Source: Cacconaster sp964598495 (lineage in GTDB: Bacteria; Bacteroidota; Bacteroidia; Bacteroidales; UBA932). From it: a stretch of 63,496 bases of DNA. The stretch spans positions 1-63,496 of the forward strand of contig CAZRBY010000008.1 in NCBI GenBank assembly GCA_964598495.1. Reading direction: 5' to 3'. Positions 26,119-35,185 of this stretch are shown here, in pieces. Made by a program: the position numbers and the translations under genes. Below the pieces are notes generated by a model. The model did no database searches. It had not been told where the DNA came from and saw only the letters and a program-made list of their open reading frames with translations. Positions within the stretch are counted from its first letter, which is position 1. Each line of letters opens with the position of its first letter.

Positions 26119-27111
26119 GTGTTGTATCGGGAGGTGAAAGAGTACCTGGGGAACGACTGGATTGCTTTCAATGAGTTGTTCAGGCAGAGCCTACGTTCCG
26201 AGATGCTCTTGCTCAATCAGATTAATGCCTATGTGCTAAAAAACTCCGGCAAACAACTCAGGCCCATCCTTGCTTTACTGATAGGAAGAGCTATTTCCGG
26301 TGTTTGCAATGACAAAGTGCTCCGTTGTGCAGTTGCGACGGAGCTTGTGCATACTGCGACACTGCTTCACGATGATGTGGCGGACAATTCCCCCACAAGG
26401 CGTGGCTCTGCAACGGTTATGTCGCTATATTCCCCAACGGCTTCCGTGCTTGTTGGGGATTTTTGGCTTTCCAGAGGAATAGATCTTATCCTTTCGAAGT
26501 GTGACAATGATGTTATCGGCTATTTTTCCAGATGCCTTGCTGATCTGGCGGAAGGAGAGATGCTTCAACTGGAGAAGGCAAGTTCGCTAGATGCCACCGA
26601 GGAGGATTACAACACTATCATATTCCGCAAGACGGCATCTCTATTCAAGGCGTCAATGATGAGTGCGGCCCATTCTGCCGACGCATCTGCCGTGCAGATG
26701 GAGGCTGTGGCCTCCTATTCCTTTCATATCGGAATGGCATTCCAGATGATGGATGACATTTTCGACTATTCTCCGCGTCTGAATACCGGTAAGCCTGTTG
26801 GAGTTGACATACTTGAGAAAAAGTTCACTCTTCCGTTTTTCGGTTTCCTGCGCAATGCACCCAGCGAGATTTCTTCTAAGTTTGTGGAGCGAATGAGGTT
26901 TCTTGATGCACATTCCGTTGAGGAGGAAAAACAAGCACTTGCACGCGATGCAATTGAGTTCGTTGAGCGATATGAAGGTCTTGATTATGCCTATGATCGT
27001 CTTGAACAGGAGATAAACAAGGCGGTAACTTCACTTTCGGTTATAGATGATTCGCCAGCCAGAGACTATCTGGTTGCATTTGCACGATATATGTCAGTCA
27101 GGGAGCACTGA
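26119..27111 (+). CDS. Trans-isoprenyl diphosphate synthase (long-chain polyprenyl type)
   Basis: This 330-residue enzyme condenses isopentenyl diphosphate onto allylic primers to make the side chain of a quinone, most likely menaquinone in this group. Both Asp-rich motifs are clear: HDDVADNSPTRRG near residue 85 and MMDDIFDY near 210. GKQLRP near 43 binds the diphosphate. The start is uncertain: GTG 26119, TTG 26122 or GTG 26134. MntP follows ten bases downstream. Confidence 0.9.
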   Translation: MLYREVKEYLGNDWIAFNELFRQSLRSEMLLLNQINAYVLKNSGKQLRPILALLIGRAISGVCNDKVLRCAVATELVHTATLLHDDVADNSPTRRGSATVMSLYSPTASVLVGDFWLSRGIDLILSKCDNDVIGYFSRCLADLAEGEMLQLEKASSLDATEEDYNTIIFRKTASLFKASMMSAAHSADASAVQMEAVASYSFHIGMAFQMMDDIFDYSPRLNTGKPVGVDILEKKFTLPFFGFLRNAPSEISSKFVERMRFLDAHSVEEEKQALARDAIEFVERYEGLDYAYDRLEQEINKAVTSLSVIDDSPARDYLVAFARYMSVREH

Positions 27112-27121
27112 TATTCAGCTT

Positions 27122-27679
27122 ATGACTTTTTTAGAGCTTTTTATAATTGCAGTTGGTCTTTCAATGGATGCTTTTGCCGTCTCCGTGGCAAAAGGTCTTT
27201 CCGTTGAGCGACTTCGCCCGCGCAATATGTTGAGTGTCGCCCTCTGGTTCGGCGGGTTTCAAGGTTTGATGCCTATAATGGGCTTTTATCTCGGAGTGAG
27301 TTTTGCCTCATTTGTGGAGCATGTGGACCACTGGATTGCTTTTGTGCTGTTAGGATTGATCGGTATCAAAATGATAATGGAGGCCTTTTCGAAGAAAGAG
27401 AAGAACGTCAGTCCCGATTTCTCTTTCAGGACAATGCTGGTTATGGCTATAGCCACAAGTATCGATGCCCTCGCAGTCGGGATTTCCTTTTCATTCCTAA
27501 ATGAAAATATTTGGATGGCGGCGCTGCTGATAGCCGTCACAACTGCGATTTTCTCCGCCATAGGTATTCGCGTGGGCAATATTTTCGGGTGCCGATTCAA
27601 GTCTTTCGCGGAGTTTACCGGCGGTCTTATCCTGCTGGTTATGGGCATCAAAATTCTTGTTGAACATATTTGTGTATGA
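27122..27679 (+). CDS. mntP: Manganese efflux pump MntP
   Basis: MntP exports excess Mn(II) across the inner membrane. The 185 residues have six hydrophobic helices and the two conserved repeats with acidic residues: GLSMDAFAVSVAKGL near residue 12 and ATSIDALAVGISFSF near 110. The ATG at 27122 matches family starts; the frame is open further upstream into the prenyl synthase gene. No yybP-ykoY Mn riboswitch could fit, because the upstream gene ends ten bases before. The stop shares ATGA with the next gene. Confidence 0.93.
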   Translation: MTFLELFIIAVGLSMDAFAVSVAKGLSVERLRPRNMLSVALWFGGFQGLMPIMGFYLGVSFASFVEHVDHWIAFVLLGLIGIKMIMEAFSKKEKNVSPDFSFRTMLVMAIATSIDALAVGISFSFLNENIWMAALLIAVTTAIFSAIGIRVGNIFGCRFKSFAEFTGGLILLVMGIKILVEHICV

Positions 27680-28692
27680 ATGTGAAGTGCAATACAAAAG
27701 TTTTCTCCCCTGAAGATGGCGGAGCTGAGCTCCAGGTAATGATTTGTGCTCCATCTGTAGAAATTGCAATTAGAGCCGCTGCTGACTCCATTCCGAAGGG
27801 ATTTAAGGTCATTGCAGGTCGTCTGTTTTTGGATGAACTTACTGCTGTCCCAACTCCGGAGCAGCCGTTCGATGCGATATCGGTTGTAAGGGAGAAGCCT
27901 CTTGGGGATCAGCCTGTCTCCCTTTGGATATGGGCTTCAGAACCCTCTCTCGCTTCAGATTTGCTAATATGGAGCGCCAATCTCGTCTCGGACAAAAAAG
28001 ATGTTTATGAACAGAGCCATGAGATTTTGTGCAATTATCAGCAGTTTCTTACTTCACAAGGGATGAATATAAGTGACAACTGCATAAGGACATGGTTTTT
28101 TGTCGATGATATTGACTATAAATACGCTGACTTTGTCAGGGCCAGAAGGGATTTTTTCGACTCAGTCGGTCTTCGCAGTGACACTCACTATATAGCAAGC
28201 ACCGGAATTTTTGGCATTCCGGGCAAAATGCCTTTCACGGGGGGCGACATAATGCTGGATGCGTTGGCACTCAGGGATCCTAAAAAATGTGATATCAGGT
28301 ATCTTCACGCTTACTCACATCTCTCTCCAACCTCATTGTATGGGGTCACTTTTGAAAGAGGTACAGTTGTAGATTATGATGACCGCAGTCATATCTTCAT
28401 ATCCGGTACTGCGAGCATAGATTCTCACGGCGAGGTACTCCACACGGGTGATGTAGGGAAACAATGTGACAGGATGATGGAGAATGTGTCCGTTTTGCTG
28501 TCTGAGGCCCATGCCTCCATGGATGATGTTCAGATGGCTATAGTCTATCTCAGAAACGGTGAAGATCTGGATGTAGTCAAACGACATCTCTCGAAAACTC
28601 TCCGCAATATACCTCACACATACCTCCTCGCTCCCGTCTGCCGTCCCGAATGGCTTGTGGAGATCGAGTGTATGGCCGTTACTTCATTATAG
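27676..28692 (+). CDS. Rid-fold protein resembling FkbO/Hyg5/XanB2 chorismatases
   Basis: This 338-residue protein has a C-terminal YjgF/Rid-like half (about 215-335: HIFISGTASID, VLHTGDVGKQCDRM, AIVYLR) after an N-terminal half also of mixed alpha/beta type. That is the layout of chorismatases, which split chorismate into hydroxybenzoates or a diene diol. The ending PEWLVEIECMA matches the conserved Glu region of that family. It is translationally coupled to mntP by ATGA and one gene from a prenyl diphosphate synthase. A hydroxybenzoate or quinone-like product is possible but unproven. Confidence 0.6.
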   Translation: MNVKCNTKVFSPEDGGAELQVMICAPSVEIAIRAAADSIPKGFKVIAGRLFLDELTAVPTPEQPFDAISVVREKPLGDQPVSLWIWASEPSLASDLLIWSANLVSDKKDVYEQSHEILCNYQQFLTSQGMNISDNCIRTWFFVDDIDYKYADFVRARRDFFDSVGLRSDTHYIASTGIFGIPGKMPFTGGDIMLDALALRDPKKCDIRYLHAYSHLSPTSLYGVTFERGTVVDYDDRSHIFISGTASIDSHGEVLHTGDVGKQCDRMMENVSVLLSEAHASMDDVQMAIVYLRNGEDLDVVKRHLSKTLRNIPHTYLLAPVCRPEWLVEIECMAVTSL

Positions 28693-29428
28693 TAATTGTT
28701 CTGTAGGATTGTATGTAGGGGCTTTGGTCCCAATCCGGTGAGACAAGGTCGTCCTGATGGTCAATCCTGAATGCCATGTATGTGATTGGAATGCCCTGCA
28801 TCAAAAAATGTGACTCGTAGAAGGTCTGTATTGCCGTTATCTCTTCAGGAACGGACCGGGGTGAGCCGTAAATGTCTTCACAATTAGTTATAACTTCAAG
28901 TGAATTGGCACTCGCCACTTCCATAGTATAGAAATAAAGCAACCTGCTGTCTGTCTTGAGATGGATAATTCCGTCCTCTTTTAGTATATTGCGGTATCTG
29001 GTAAGAAAAAGGGGATGGGTCAGACGTTTCTTTGGTTTGCCCTCCTGAGGGTCGGCAAATGTGATCCAGATTTCCGCCACTTCTCCTGTGGCGAAAAGGG
29101 ACTCGATAAATTCTATTCTTGTGCGGAGGAATGCCGCATTGGGAAGCTGATGCTCCTCGGCATATTTTGCTCCTTTCCACAGGCGAGCACCTTTGATGTC
29201 CATACCTATGAAATTGCGGTCCGCATACTTTTCAGCCAAGGCTACGGTGTATTCGCCTTTGCCGCAACCAAGTTCGAGCACTATAGGATTGTCATTGCCG
29301 AAAATTTCCCGATGCCAGTTCCCCTTTAGCGGATGGTCGCATCTGAGCACATCTTCCGTACGAGGCTGGATTAGGCAATTGAAAGATTCATTTTCCCGGA
29401 ATTTCAGCAATTTATTTTTTTTGCTCAT
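28679..29428 (-). CDS. trmB: tRNA (guanine-N7-)-methyltransferase
   Basis: TrmB makes m7G46 in the tRNA variable loop with S-adenosylmethionine. It has 249 residues. The SAM-binding motif VLELGCGKGEYTVALA is followed by NFIGMDIKGARLWKGA and WITFADPQEGKPKKRL, in which the more common PDPWPKKRH-type motif is changed. TPHL-type SAM contacts are replaced by ILKEDGIIHLKTD. The last 14 bases overlap the end of the chorismatase-like gene on the other strand. It is the last gene of the long minus-strand unit. Confidence 0.9.
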   Translation of the reverse strand: MSKKNKLLKFRENESFNCLIQPRTEDVLRCDHPLKGNWHREIFGNDNPIVLELGCGKGEYTVALAEKYADRNFIGMDIKGARLWKGAKYAEEHQLPNAAFLRTRIEFIESLFATGEVAEIWITFADPQEGKPKKRLTHPLFLTRYRNILKEDGIIHLKTDSRLLYFYTMEVASANSLEVITNCEDIYGSPRSVPEEITAIQTFYESHFLMQGIPITYMAFRIDHQDDLVSPDWDQSPYIQSYRTITIMK

Positions 29429-29441
29429 GTTGTCTGTGGAT

Positions 29442-29888
29442 TCACTCGTCGAAATGGTATGAAAAACCTACCCCGTGGAGCCATTGTGTCGCATCTTTAT
29501 GGAGAGGTGTAATGGTGATGCTCCATTCTCCTTCAGATGCTCTTATATGCTCTCGGTATGGCCACTGGATATCCACAATACCAAATTTGCTTTTTCTGAT
29601 CTCTACCTTAGAGTTCTCTGTAAGAGGCAGATTTATTTTTTCAGTAAAAATTTCACCGGAAGGTGAGAGTACCTTCACTGCAAATGAAACGGAGTTACTG
29701 TGGAGCCGGCTATCATATCTTACGGCAATAAAAGTGGAACAGAGGGCAGTGCTGTCAACCACCGGAAGGGAGAATTTGAAAACCGGAATGGAGTTGCAGT
29801 CGGAATCCAAAAGGATATATCCGTAGCCATCGTCCGGACTTGAGCAGGACCCGAAGAGGATCGTGCAAAAAGCCATAAGTGACAGCAT
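29442..29888 (-). CDS. gldH: GldH-like gliding motility lipoprotein
   Basis: This 148-residue lipoprotein has a signal ending LFGSC. The mature part is a beta-sandwich-like domain ending GEWSITITPL, DATQWLHGVGFSYHF, the pattern of GldH. GldH is required for gliding in Flavobacterium but is also found in non-gliding Bacteroidales. The open frame extends 97 codons into ricT, but that extension is the ricT gene read in another frame; the ATG at 29888 gives a proper signal peptide 13 bases after the ricT stop. Confidence 0.72.
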   Translation of the reverse strand: MLSLMAFCTILFGSCSSPDDGYGYILLDSDCNSIPVFKFSLPVVDSTALCSTFIAVRYDSRLHSNSVSFAVKVLSPSGEIFTEKINLPLTENSKVEIRKSKFGIVDIQWPYREHIRASEGEWSITITPLHKDATQWLHGVGFSYHFDE

Positions 29889-29901
29889 CGTACCAAATGC
29901 C

Positions 29902-31233
29902 CTATTGATTCTCGGATGACTCTCTTTTTTCTCCACCTTTTTCTCTGGGTTTGCCTTGATCTCTTCTTCTACCTCCGCTGCGTTGTCCCTGACGACTATA
30001 GCCCTTGTTTTGATCGCCTTGGGGCTTGCTTTCGAAGCGCCCTTTGTTGTCACTTTCCTGACTGGGTTGTTCGCCTTCAATTTGCTGTTTCCTGTTTCTT
30101 TCGGGGCGTTTGTACTCTTTTTTGCGTTTTGAACGGCGTTTTTCATCAAAACGGGAGATACTATCGTCACCCACAGCACTTACGAAGTCTGTTTCACGGA
30201 TCTCCGATTCTTTTTCCTTTAGGGAATCAGGCTTGATGCCCTTGCGGTTCATCGCCATTATGTCGCGCACTCGTTGTCCGCTAAGAGCAAACAGATTAAT
30301 CATGCTGTGTGGTTCGTACGAGAAATACATTATTCCCTTTAGGATATCGCACTTCTGAAGATAAGCATTTCCATCCTTAAGCTCTAATGGTCCTCGAAGG
30401 TCAGGGAGTTGTTTCTGGGCATCGATATAGAGTGATGCTTCGTAGTTGATGCAGCATTTGAGCTTACTGCACTGACCGGCGAGTTTCTGGGGATTGAGAG
30501 AGAGATCCTGACAACGTGCGGCCTGGGTAGTGATCGACTTGAAGTCGGACATATATGCGGAGCAGCAAAGGGTTCTGCCACAAACGCCGATGCCGCCGAT
30601 AAGTCCCGCTTCTTGACGGGCCCCTATCTGTTTCATCTCTATTCTTATGTGGAATTCTTCTGCAAAATCCTTGATCAGCTGTCTGAAATCCACCCTCTCA
30701 TCGGCAATATAGTAGAAGATGGCTTTTGTACCGTCTCCTTGAAATTCAACGTCTCCGATCTTCATATCAAGTCCAAGATTCGCGGCAATCTGACGCGCAC
30801 GAATCATTGTCTTGTGTTCACGGGCAATTGCCTCCTGCCACCTTTCGATGTCGAGAATCTTTGCCCTACGATAAATACGTCTGAATTCGTATGTAGCGGG
30901 ATCGATATTGTGACGCATCAACTGACGTCCAACTACGGGACCTTCGAGAGTTACAATTCCCACATCGTGGCCTGTGGGTGCCTCTACAACCACAAGGTCT
31001 CCGGTCTTGATAAGTTGACCTGAAGTGTTTTTGAAGATGATTTTACGGGTATTTTTGAATCTTACCTCAAAGAGGTCTTTGTAGCGTTCCTGAGAAATGC
31101 CCTGCATCCAGTCGAAGTCCGCAAGTTTGCAACAGCCGGGACTGTAATATGTGCGCAATGCTCCGTGTGCCGTCCTTTCGACTTCACATCCCCTTGAGCA
31201 ATCATATATTTTATTTTGATCTTTATCTTCCAT
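29902..31233 (-). CDS. ricT: PSP1-domain protein RicT
   Basis: This 443-residue protein has the PSP1 C-terminal domain (about 60-320). It shows the family signature GVCGRTLCCS and KLAGQCSKLKCCINYE, whose cysteines in Bacillus RicT help bind Fe-S clusters. Extra Cys occur in the N terminus (DCSRGCEVE, SPGCCK). The last 75 residues are a low-complexity, basic Arg/Lys/Gln/Gly-rich tail likely to be disordered or RNA-binding. In Bacillus, RicT acts with RicA/RicF in RNase Y control; these partners are not seen here. It lies two bases after holB. Confidence 0.88.
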   Translation of the reverse strand: MEDKDQNKIYDCSRGCEVERTAHGALRTYYSPGCCKLADFDWMQGISQERYKDLFEVRFKNTRKIIFKNTSGQLIKTGDLVVVEAPTGHDVGIVTLEGPVVGRQLMRHNIDPATYEFRRIYRRAKILDIERWQEAIAREHKTMIRARQIAANLGLDMKIGDVEFQGDGTKAIFYYIADERVDFRQLIKDFAEEFHIRIEMKQIGARQEAGLIGGIGVCGRTLCCSAYMSDFKSITTQAARCQDLSLNPQKLAGQCSKLKCCINYEASLYIDAQKQLPDLRGPLELKDGNAYLQKCDILKGIMYFSYEPHSMINLFALSGQRVRDIMAMNRKGIKPDSLKEKESEIRETDFVSAVGDDSISRFDEKRRSKRKKEYKRPERNRKQQIEGEQPSQESDNKGRFESKPQGDQNKGYSRQGQRSGGRRRDQGKPREKGGEKRESSENQ

Positions 31234-31235
31234 AA

Positions 31236-32285
31236 TTATAGGTACAATAACAAACGGTTTGACAAATCGCAGAACGTGAGTTTGGAGTTGGTGTTGCTTT
31301 CGATAGCTGATATGGTTCGGTCAAAAGCTGCAAGGGCTTTTTCATAAAACCCGGGTTTAATACGCAAAGCCAGGTTGCGGATTTGGGTTTCCTCTTGAGG
31401 AAATGTCTCCGCAATTTGTCTCAGACCCTGCGAGGTCATATATAGTTTTCTAATAAATCTTTCGCTATACAGGCAGAATTCCTTTTGCTTCTCCCTGCCC
31501 ATATCTGAAAGTGTCTCCCATAAGGCAAAGGTATCAATCAGTTTTTTTGAGATACCGGCCTCAATAAGTCCGGTCAGCAGGTCACGATATTCTGTCGGAT
31601 CCTGTAACGACAACTCTGGGCGGCTTTTACGCTGTTCATCGGTCATCGGAGGGATCTCTATGAGTTGGCACCTTGAGCGAATGGTTGCAAGAAGCTTTTC
31701 GGGGGCTTGTGATACCAGAAGGAAAAGTGTGCCGAAAGGAGGTTCTTCGAGTAGTTTGAGAAGTTTGTTGGCACACTCCTGGTTCATCTTTTCCGGAAGC
31801 CATATAACCATAACCTTGAAATCTGCTTCAAAAGAACGCAGTTGCAGACGTTCGATGATACGTCTGGCTTCGTGAACACTAATATTACCGCTCTTGTTTT
31901 CTATGCCGATAGCATCGTAAAGGTCTTGCTCTGTAAAATAGGGATTATTTAATACCAGTTCTCTCCAGTTTTCGAGAAAATAGTCGGAAATAGGTCGTCC
32001 TTTTTGACTTTCCGCAACTTCCTTGGAGCTATTGACCGGAAATGCGAAATGCAGGTCGGGGTGAATGAGCTTCTGAAACTGATTACAGGTGGGGCAGGCG
32101 CCACAGGAATCTCCATCGCTGCGGTGCCGGCAGTTGACGTACTGACCCAGCGCCAGGGCAAAAGCGAGACCTCCGCCACAAGGTTCCTCTCTGAAAAGAA
32201 TGGCGTGGGAGAGCCGTTTCTGCTCAACCATCCTTATAAGATTATCCTTGAGGGCCTCATCTCCTATTACATCTCCAAATCTCAT
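31236..32285 (-). CDS. holB: DNA polymerase III clamp loader subunit delta'
   Basis: This 349-residue AAA+ clamp-loader subunit has a degenerate P-loop (REEPCGGGLAFALA), as usual in delta', which does not hydrolyse ATP. A Cys-rich zinc module (CRHRSDGDSCGACPTC) follows. LLEEPPFGTLFLL and the arginine-finger SRC motif (TIRSRCQLIEIPP) are conserved. The C-terminal helical domain is less conserved. It has its own promoter at the end of the U32 gene and sits two bases before ricT, a common arrangement. Confidence 0.88.
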   Translation of the reverse strand: MRFGDVIGDEALKDNLIRMVEQKRLSHAILFREEPCGGGLAFALALGQYVNCRHRSDGDSCGACPTCNQFQKLIHPDLHFAFPVNSSKEVAESQKGRPISDYFLENWRELVLNNPYFTEQDLYDAIGIENKSGNISVHEARRIIERLQLRSFEADFKVMVIWLPEKMNQECANKLLKLLEEPPFGTLFLLVSQAPEKLLATIRSRCQLIEIPPMTDEQRKSRPELSLQDPTEYRDLLTGLIEAGISKKLIDTFALWETLSDMGREKQKEFCLYSERFIRKLYMTSQGLRQIAETFPQEETQIRNLALRIKPGFYEKALAAFDRTISAIESNTNSKLTFCDLSNRLLLYL

Positions 32286-32310
32286 CCTAAGTAAAGCTTG
32301 TTGGTCTAAA

Positions 32311-34146
32311 CTACAAATTTACAATCATTTCGCAATTTTTGCAATCAAATTCCAATCTCAATTTGTTATTTCCGTTAGCAAGATAGAGCGGTTCTCTGAA
32401 AGTAGCCGTACTTCTGCTGCCATCCGGATGTTTTTGGCAGAGTCCGAGTTCATATTTGATACAATACTTCGTACGCATCACTTGTACCCCTTCATGGGCC
32501 TCCATTTCATAAGCCGGATCCACAGATTGTGCTCCACAATCCAAATAGAGTTCTCTGCTGATATGGTTGGAACAGTTTGCCAGATAGGTCAGATGCTCTT
32601 CGGGGATTATTGTCACTGCCTGATTGGCCACATCATAAACCGAAATCCTTCTATTCTTTTCCATCCTGCGCAAAGCAGCCTCTTCAAGCGCCTCTGCAAG
32701 TTGGCGTCTTATGCCGTTGAGCACGGAAGCCGGATAAAATCTTATGATATCACACTCCACATTGCCGAGTGTGAAAACATATTGTCCGGAAATTTTGCTT
32801 AACTGTCTTGAAAGGACTTCCATAGCCTTTTCAGTTCTTTGAGCCGGGGAATTATCATCATTAAAAGTGAGGCTTACCCTATCGCGGCAGCTGGCAGCTT
32901 CGAAGGTGGTTACTCCTCCTTTCGAGTAGCAGTTTATAGTAGCCTCAATCAACCGTTTTGGCATATTTTTCTCCAGTTCTTTCTCAAAAGCCGTGTTCAG
33001 ATTGCGATAGACTTTCATGCCTTTGGTCAGTGCAGATGCGTCCTTGATGCGCACGCAATTGCCCTCACATACATCTGCCCTGAATCCGTTAATTTCTCCG
33101 GAAGGAGAGATGACTGCCAGTCCGTCTCCATTATTAAGCCCCTTGGCGGTAGAGATGACGATCCGGTTGCCCTTGATGGATTCAATCTCTCCGAGGTATT
33201 CTCCCATTGATTTCGCCCCGTCAAAAGAGGCCCAGTATCCCCTTTTGCCCTCAATGAAACAGGATGTATAGCCACGATTGAAAGTTGCCTCCGTATCCGG
33301 GACAAATCCACCGAGAACTTCCCCTGCAGAAGCTTTGCAGTAGTTCGGATGACCGCTGATAAACTCATCTATGATACGGCGATACTCCTTCACCACATTT
33401 TTTACGTATGAGGCGTTTTTGAGCCTTCCTTCAATTTTGAAGGAGCTGATGCCGGCATCTATCAGCGCCGGAATATGCGCACTTAGATTCAAATCCTTGA
33501 GCGAAAGCAACGGTCTGTTCTTGACGAGCACTTTGCCACTGCCGTCGACCAAATCATAGTCTGACCTGCAGGCCTGGATACAAGCTCCCCGGTTGGCGCT
33601 ACGTCCGGCAAGACGCTGGCTTAAATAACATTGTCCGCTATAAGAGACACAAATTGCTCCATGGACAAAGAATTCAAGGTCAACCGGAACGTTACGGCTG
33701 ATTTCACGGATTTGAAAGAGAGAGAGCTGACGCTCCAGAATCAGCCTTTTGAAGCCGAGAGAAGAGAGAAATTTGGCCTGCTGCGGAGTACGGATATGCG
33801 TCTGAGTGGAGGCAAAAAGAGGTAGGGGTGGTCTCTCCATTCGGGAAATAGCCAGGTCCTGTACAATGAAGGCATCAACACCCGCATCGTAAAGCTCCCA
33901 AAGGAGTTTTTGAGCTGCTTCAAGTTCGTCGTCATAGAGGATAGTGTTGACCACTGCATAGACCTTTGCAGAGTATTTGTGGGCATATTCCGCAAGTTCT
34001 TGTATATCGGAAACGGGATTGCCTGCAGCCTCTCGTGCCCCAAAAGAGGGGCCTGCTATATATACAGCATCGGCACCACAGTCGATAGCTGCAATGCCGA
34101 TGCTTTTATTGCGCGCCGGAGCGAGAAGCTCAAGCTCTATTTGCAT
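32311..34146 (-). CDS. U32 family peptidase/hydroxylase (TrhP/RlhA-like)
   Basis: This 611-residue member of the U32 family starts ELLAPARNKSIGIAAIDCGADAVYI. The conserved EFFVHGAICVSYSGQC and RGACIQACR cysteine cluster are present, followed by the C-terminal collagenase-like extension. Several U32 proteins (TrhP, RlhA, UbiU/V) are now known to be Fe-S enzymes of prephenate-dependent tRNA or rRNA hydroxylation rather than proteases. The SYSGQC...RGACxQxCR pattern fits that group. Its ATG overlaps the end of the TPR gene by ten bases. Confidence 0.85.
   Translation of the reverse strand: MQIELELLAPARNKSIGIAAIDCGADAVYIAGPSFGAREAAGNPVSDIQELAEYAHKYSAKVYAVVNTILYDDELEAAQKLLWELYDAGVDAFIVQDLAISRMERPPLPLFASTQTHIRTPQQAKFLSSLGFKRLILERQLSLFQIREISRNVPVDLEFFVHGAICVSYSGQCYLSQRLAGRSANRGACIQACRSDYDLVDGSGKVLVKNRPLLSLKDLNLSAHIPALIDAGISSFKIEGRLKNASYVKNVVKEYRRIIDEFISGHPNYCKASAGEVLGGFVPDTEATFNRGYTSCFIEGKRGYWASFDGAKSMGEYLGEIESIKGNRIVISTAKGLNNGDGLAVISPSGEINGFRADVCEGNCVRIKDASALTKGMKVYRNLNTAFEKELEKNMPKRLIEATINCYSKGGVTTFEAASCRDRVSLTFNDDNSPAQRTEKAMEVLSRQLSKISGQYVFTLGNVECDIIRFYPASVLNGIRRQLAEALEEAALRRMEKNRRISVYDVANQAVTIIPEEHLTYLANCSNHISRELYLDCGAQSVDPAYEMEAHEGVQVMRTKYCIKYELGLCQKHPDGSRSTATFREPLYLANGNNKLRLEFDCKNCEMIVNL
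32314..32344 (-). promoter_or_regulatory. Internal promoter before holB
   Basis: On the minus strand, TTG (32342-32344), a 20-bp spacer and TAAATTTG (32314-32321) lie within the last codons of the U32 gene. The start would be about 25 bases before the holB ATG. It allows holB-ricT-gldH-trmB to be expressed apart from the upstream genes. Confidence 0.55.
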
Positions 34147-35096
34147 TTGAGGATGGTAATCTGATACCTTGCAGCTTCACCAAACTTGGGATCCTGTGCG
34201 ATTTCTTTGAAATAACCGCAGGCCTCTCCGTTCTGACCGGCAGCCATGAGAGCTGTTCCGAGCTGATAGACTATCTGAACTCTATCCTTTGCGTCAGGGC
34301 TCATTGCAAGATATGCCTTGAGAGCCTCTGCTGCAACTGCATTCTGTTTCAGACCGAGAGCCGTAAGGCCCACGATCTTCTGTGCGTTGGCGTTGTCACT
34401 GAATTCGATGGATTTCTGTGCATTTTCGAGAGCGCCTTTGAGGTCTTTTACTCTCTGGCTGTTGACTGCTTTCTTTAGATAAACGGTTGAAAGCTGTTTA
34501 TCAACATTCTCTGCAATGCTCTCATCAAGTTCTTTTGCCTTAACAAAGGCCTCTTCTGCAGCGTCGATATTGTCGGCGGCGTTGGCAGCCTGTCCCATAC
34601 GGAAATAGGCGTTGGCATTATTGGGATCTACTGCTATAACCTCTTTGTATGCCTCATAAGCCTCGGCAAATTCTCTCGCTGTAAGCAGATCGTTGGCAAC
34701 TCCCATCAGTTTATTTATCTTGAGTTGGCCGAGAAGGTCGTTTGCCTCGAGAAGTACAGCTTCATTCTCATATTCGGCAGCTTTTTCGGCGGCATTTTTG
34801 ATTTTTACTATAGCATCGTCGATATTGCCATCTCTAATCATATCCTTGCCGAGCTTAAGCATAAGCTGCGGAATAACGGTTTTACATTCAGTAACAATTG
34901 CAGCACCTTCCTCACCGAGCTGTGTTGCCATATCCATAGCCTTCCGGAAAAGATCAAGAGCGGCGGTCTCGTTGCCTTCCATAAGTGTTGTACCTGCATT
35001 GTTGAAAAGTTCTGTTGCCTGACCAAGGTCCTGAGCCATTGAAACGCCCATTGTAAAGAGGGCAACAAAAATAGTAACCAAAATCTTTTTCATCAT
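34137..35096 (-). CDS. Periplasmic TPR-repeat protein
   Basis: This 319-residue protein has a signal peptide (MGVSMAQ) and helical tetratricopeptide-like repeats across the mature part. The clearest repeat is AYEAYKEVIAVDPNNANAYF near residues 143-162, followed by AEEAFVKAKELDESIAE. It is a scaffold-type protein with no visible catalytic domain. It heads the minus-strand unit leading into the U32 gene. Its promoter overlaps that of the divergent DUF3109 gene. Confidence 0.8.
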   Translation of the reverse strand: MMKKILVTIFVALFTMGVSMAQDLGQATELFNNAGTTLMEGNETAALDLFRKAMDMATQLGEEGAAIVTECKTVIPQLMLKLGKDMIRDGNIDDAIVKIKNAAEKAAEYENEAVLLEANDLLGQLKINKLMGVANDLLTAREFAEAYEAYKEVIAVDPNNANAYFRMGQAANAADNIDAAEEAFVKAKELDESIAENVDKQLSTVYLKKAVNSQRVKDLKGALENAQKSIEFSDNANAQKIVGLTALGLKQNAVAAEALKAYLAMSPDAKDRVQIVYQLGTALMAAGQNGEACGYFKEIAQDPKFGEAARYQITILKCK

Positions 35097-35145
35097 ATCT
35101 TGTAATTAAAATTCGTATTACAAATGCTTATTGCATAAATCCGGC

Positions 35146-35177
35146 CAAAATTAGAAACTAATCTTTATTTTTGCAAA
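35146..35177 (-). promoter_or_regulatory. Promoter of the TPR gene
   Basis: On the minus strand, TTTG (35174-35177), a 20-bp spacer and TAATTTTG (35146-35153) give a full promoter. The -33 box abuts the -7 box of the opposite gene within TTTTTGCAAAAA. Confidence 0.65.
35166..35173 (+). promoter_or_regulatory. -7 element of the DUF3109 gene
   Basis: TATTTTTG ends 12 bases before the ATG at 35186, so the message would have a very short leader. No -33 TTTG at 19-20 bp is evident. It abuts the -33 box of the divergent TPR gene. Confidence 0.5.
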
Positions 35178-35185
35178 AAAAAGAA

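Noticed and set aside
27122..27679. Mn-sensing yybP-ykoY riboswitch before mntP
   Set aside because: Only ten bases separate it from the preceding gene, leaving no room, and no matching fold was seen in the upstream coding sequence.
29889..30179. 97-codon N-terminal extension of the GldH frame
   Set aside because: This is the low-complexity tail of ricT read in another frame; the GldH lipoprotein signal begins at 29888.
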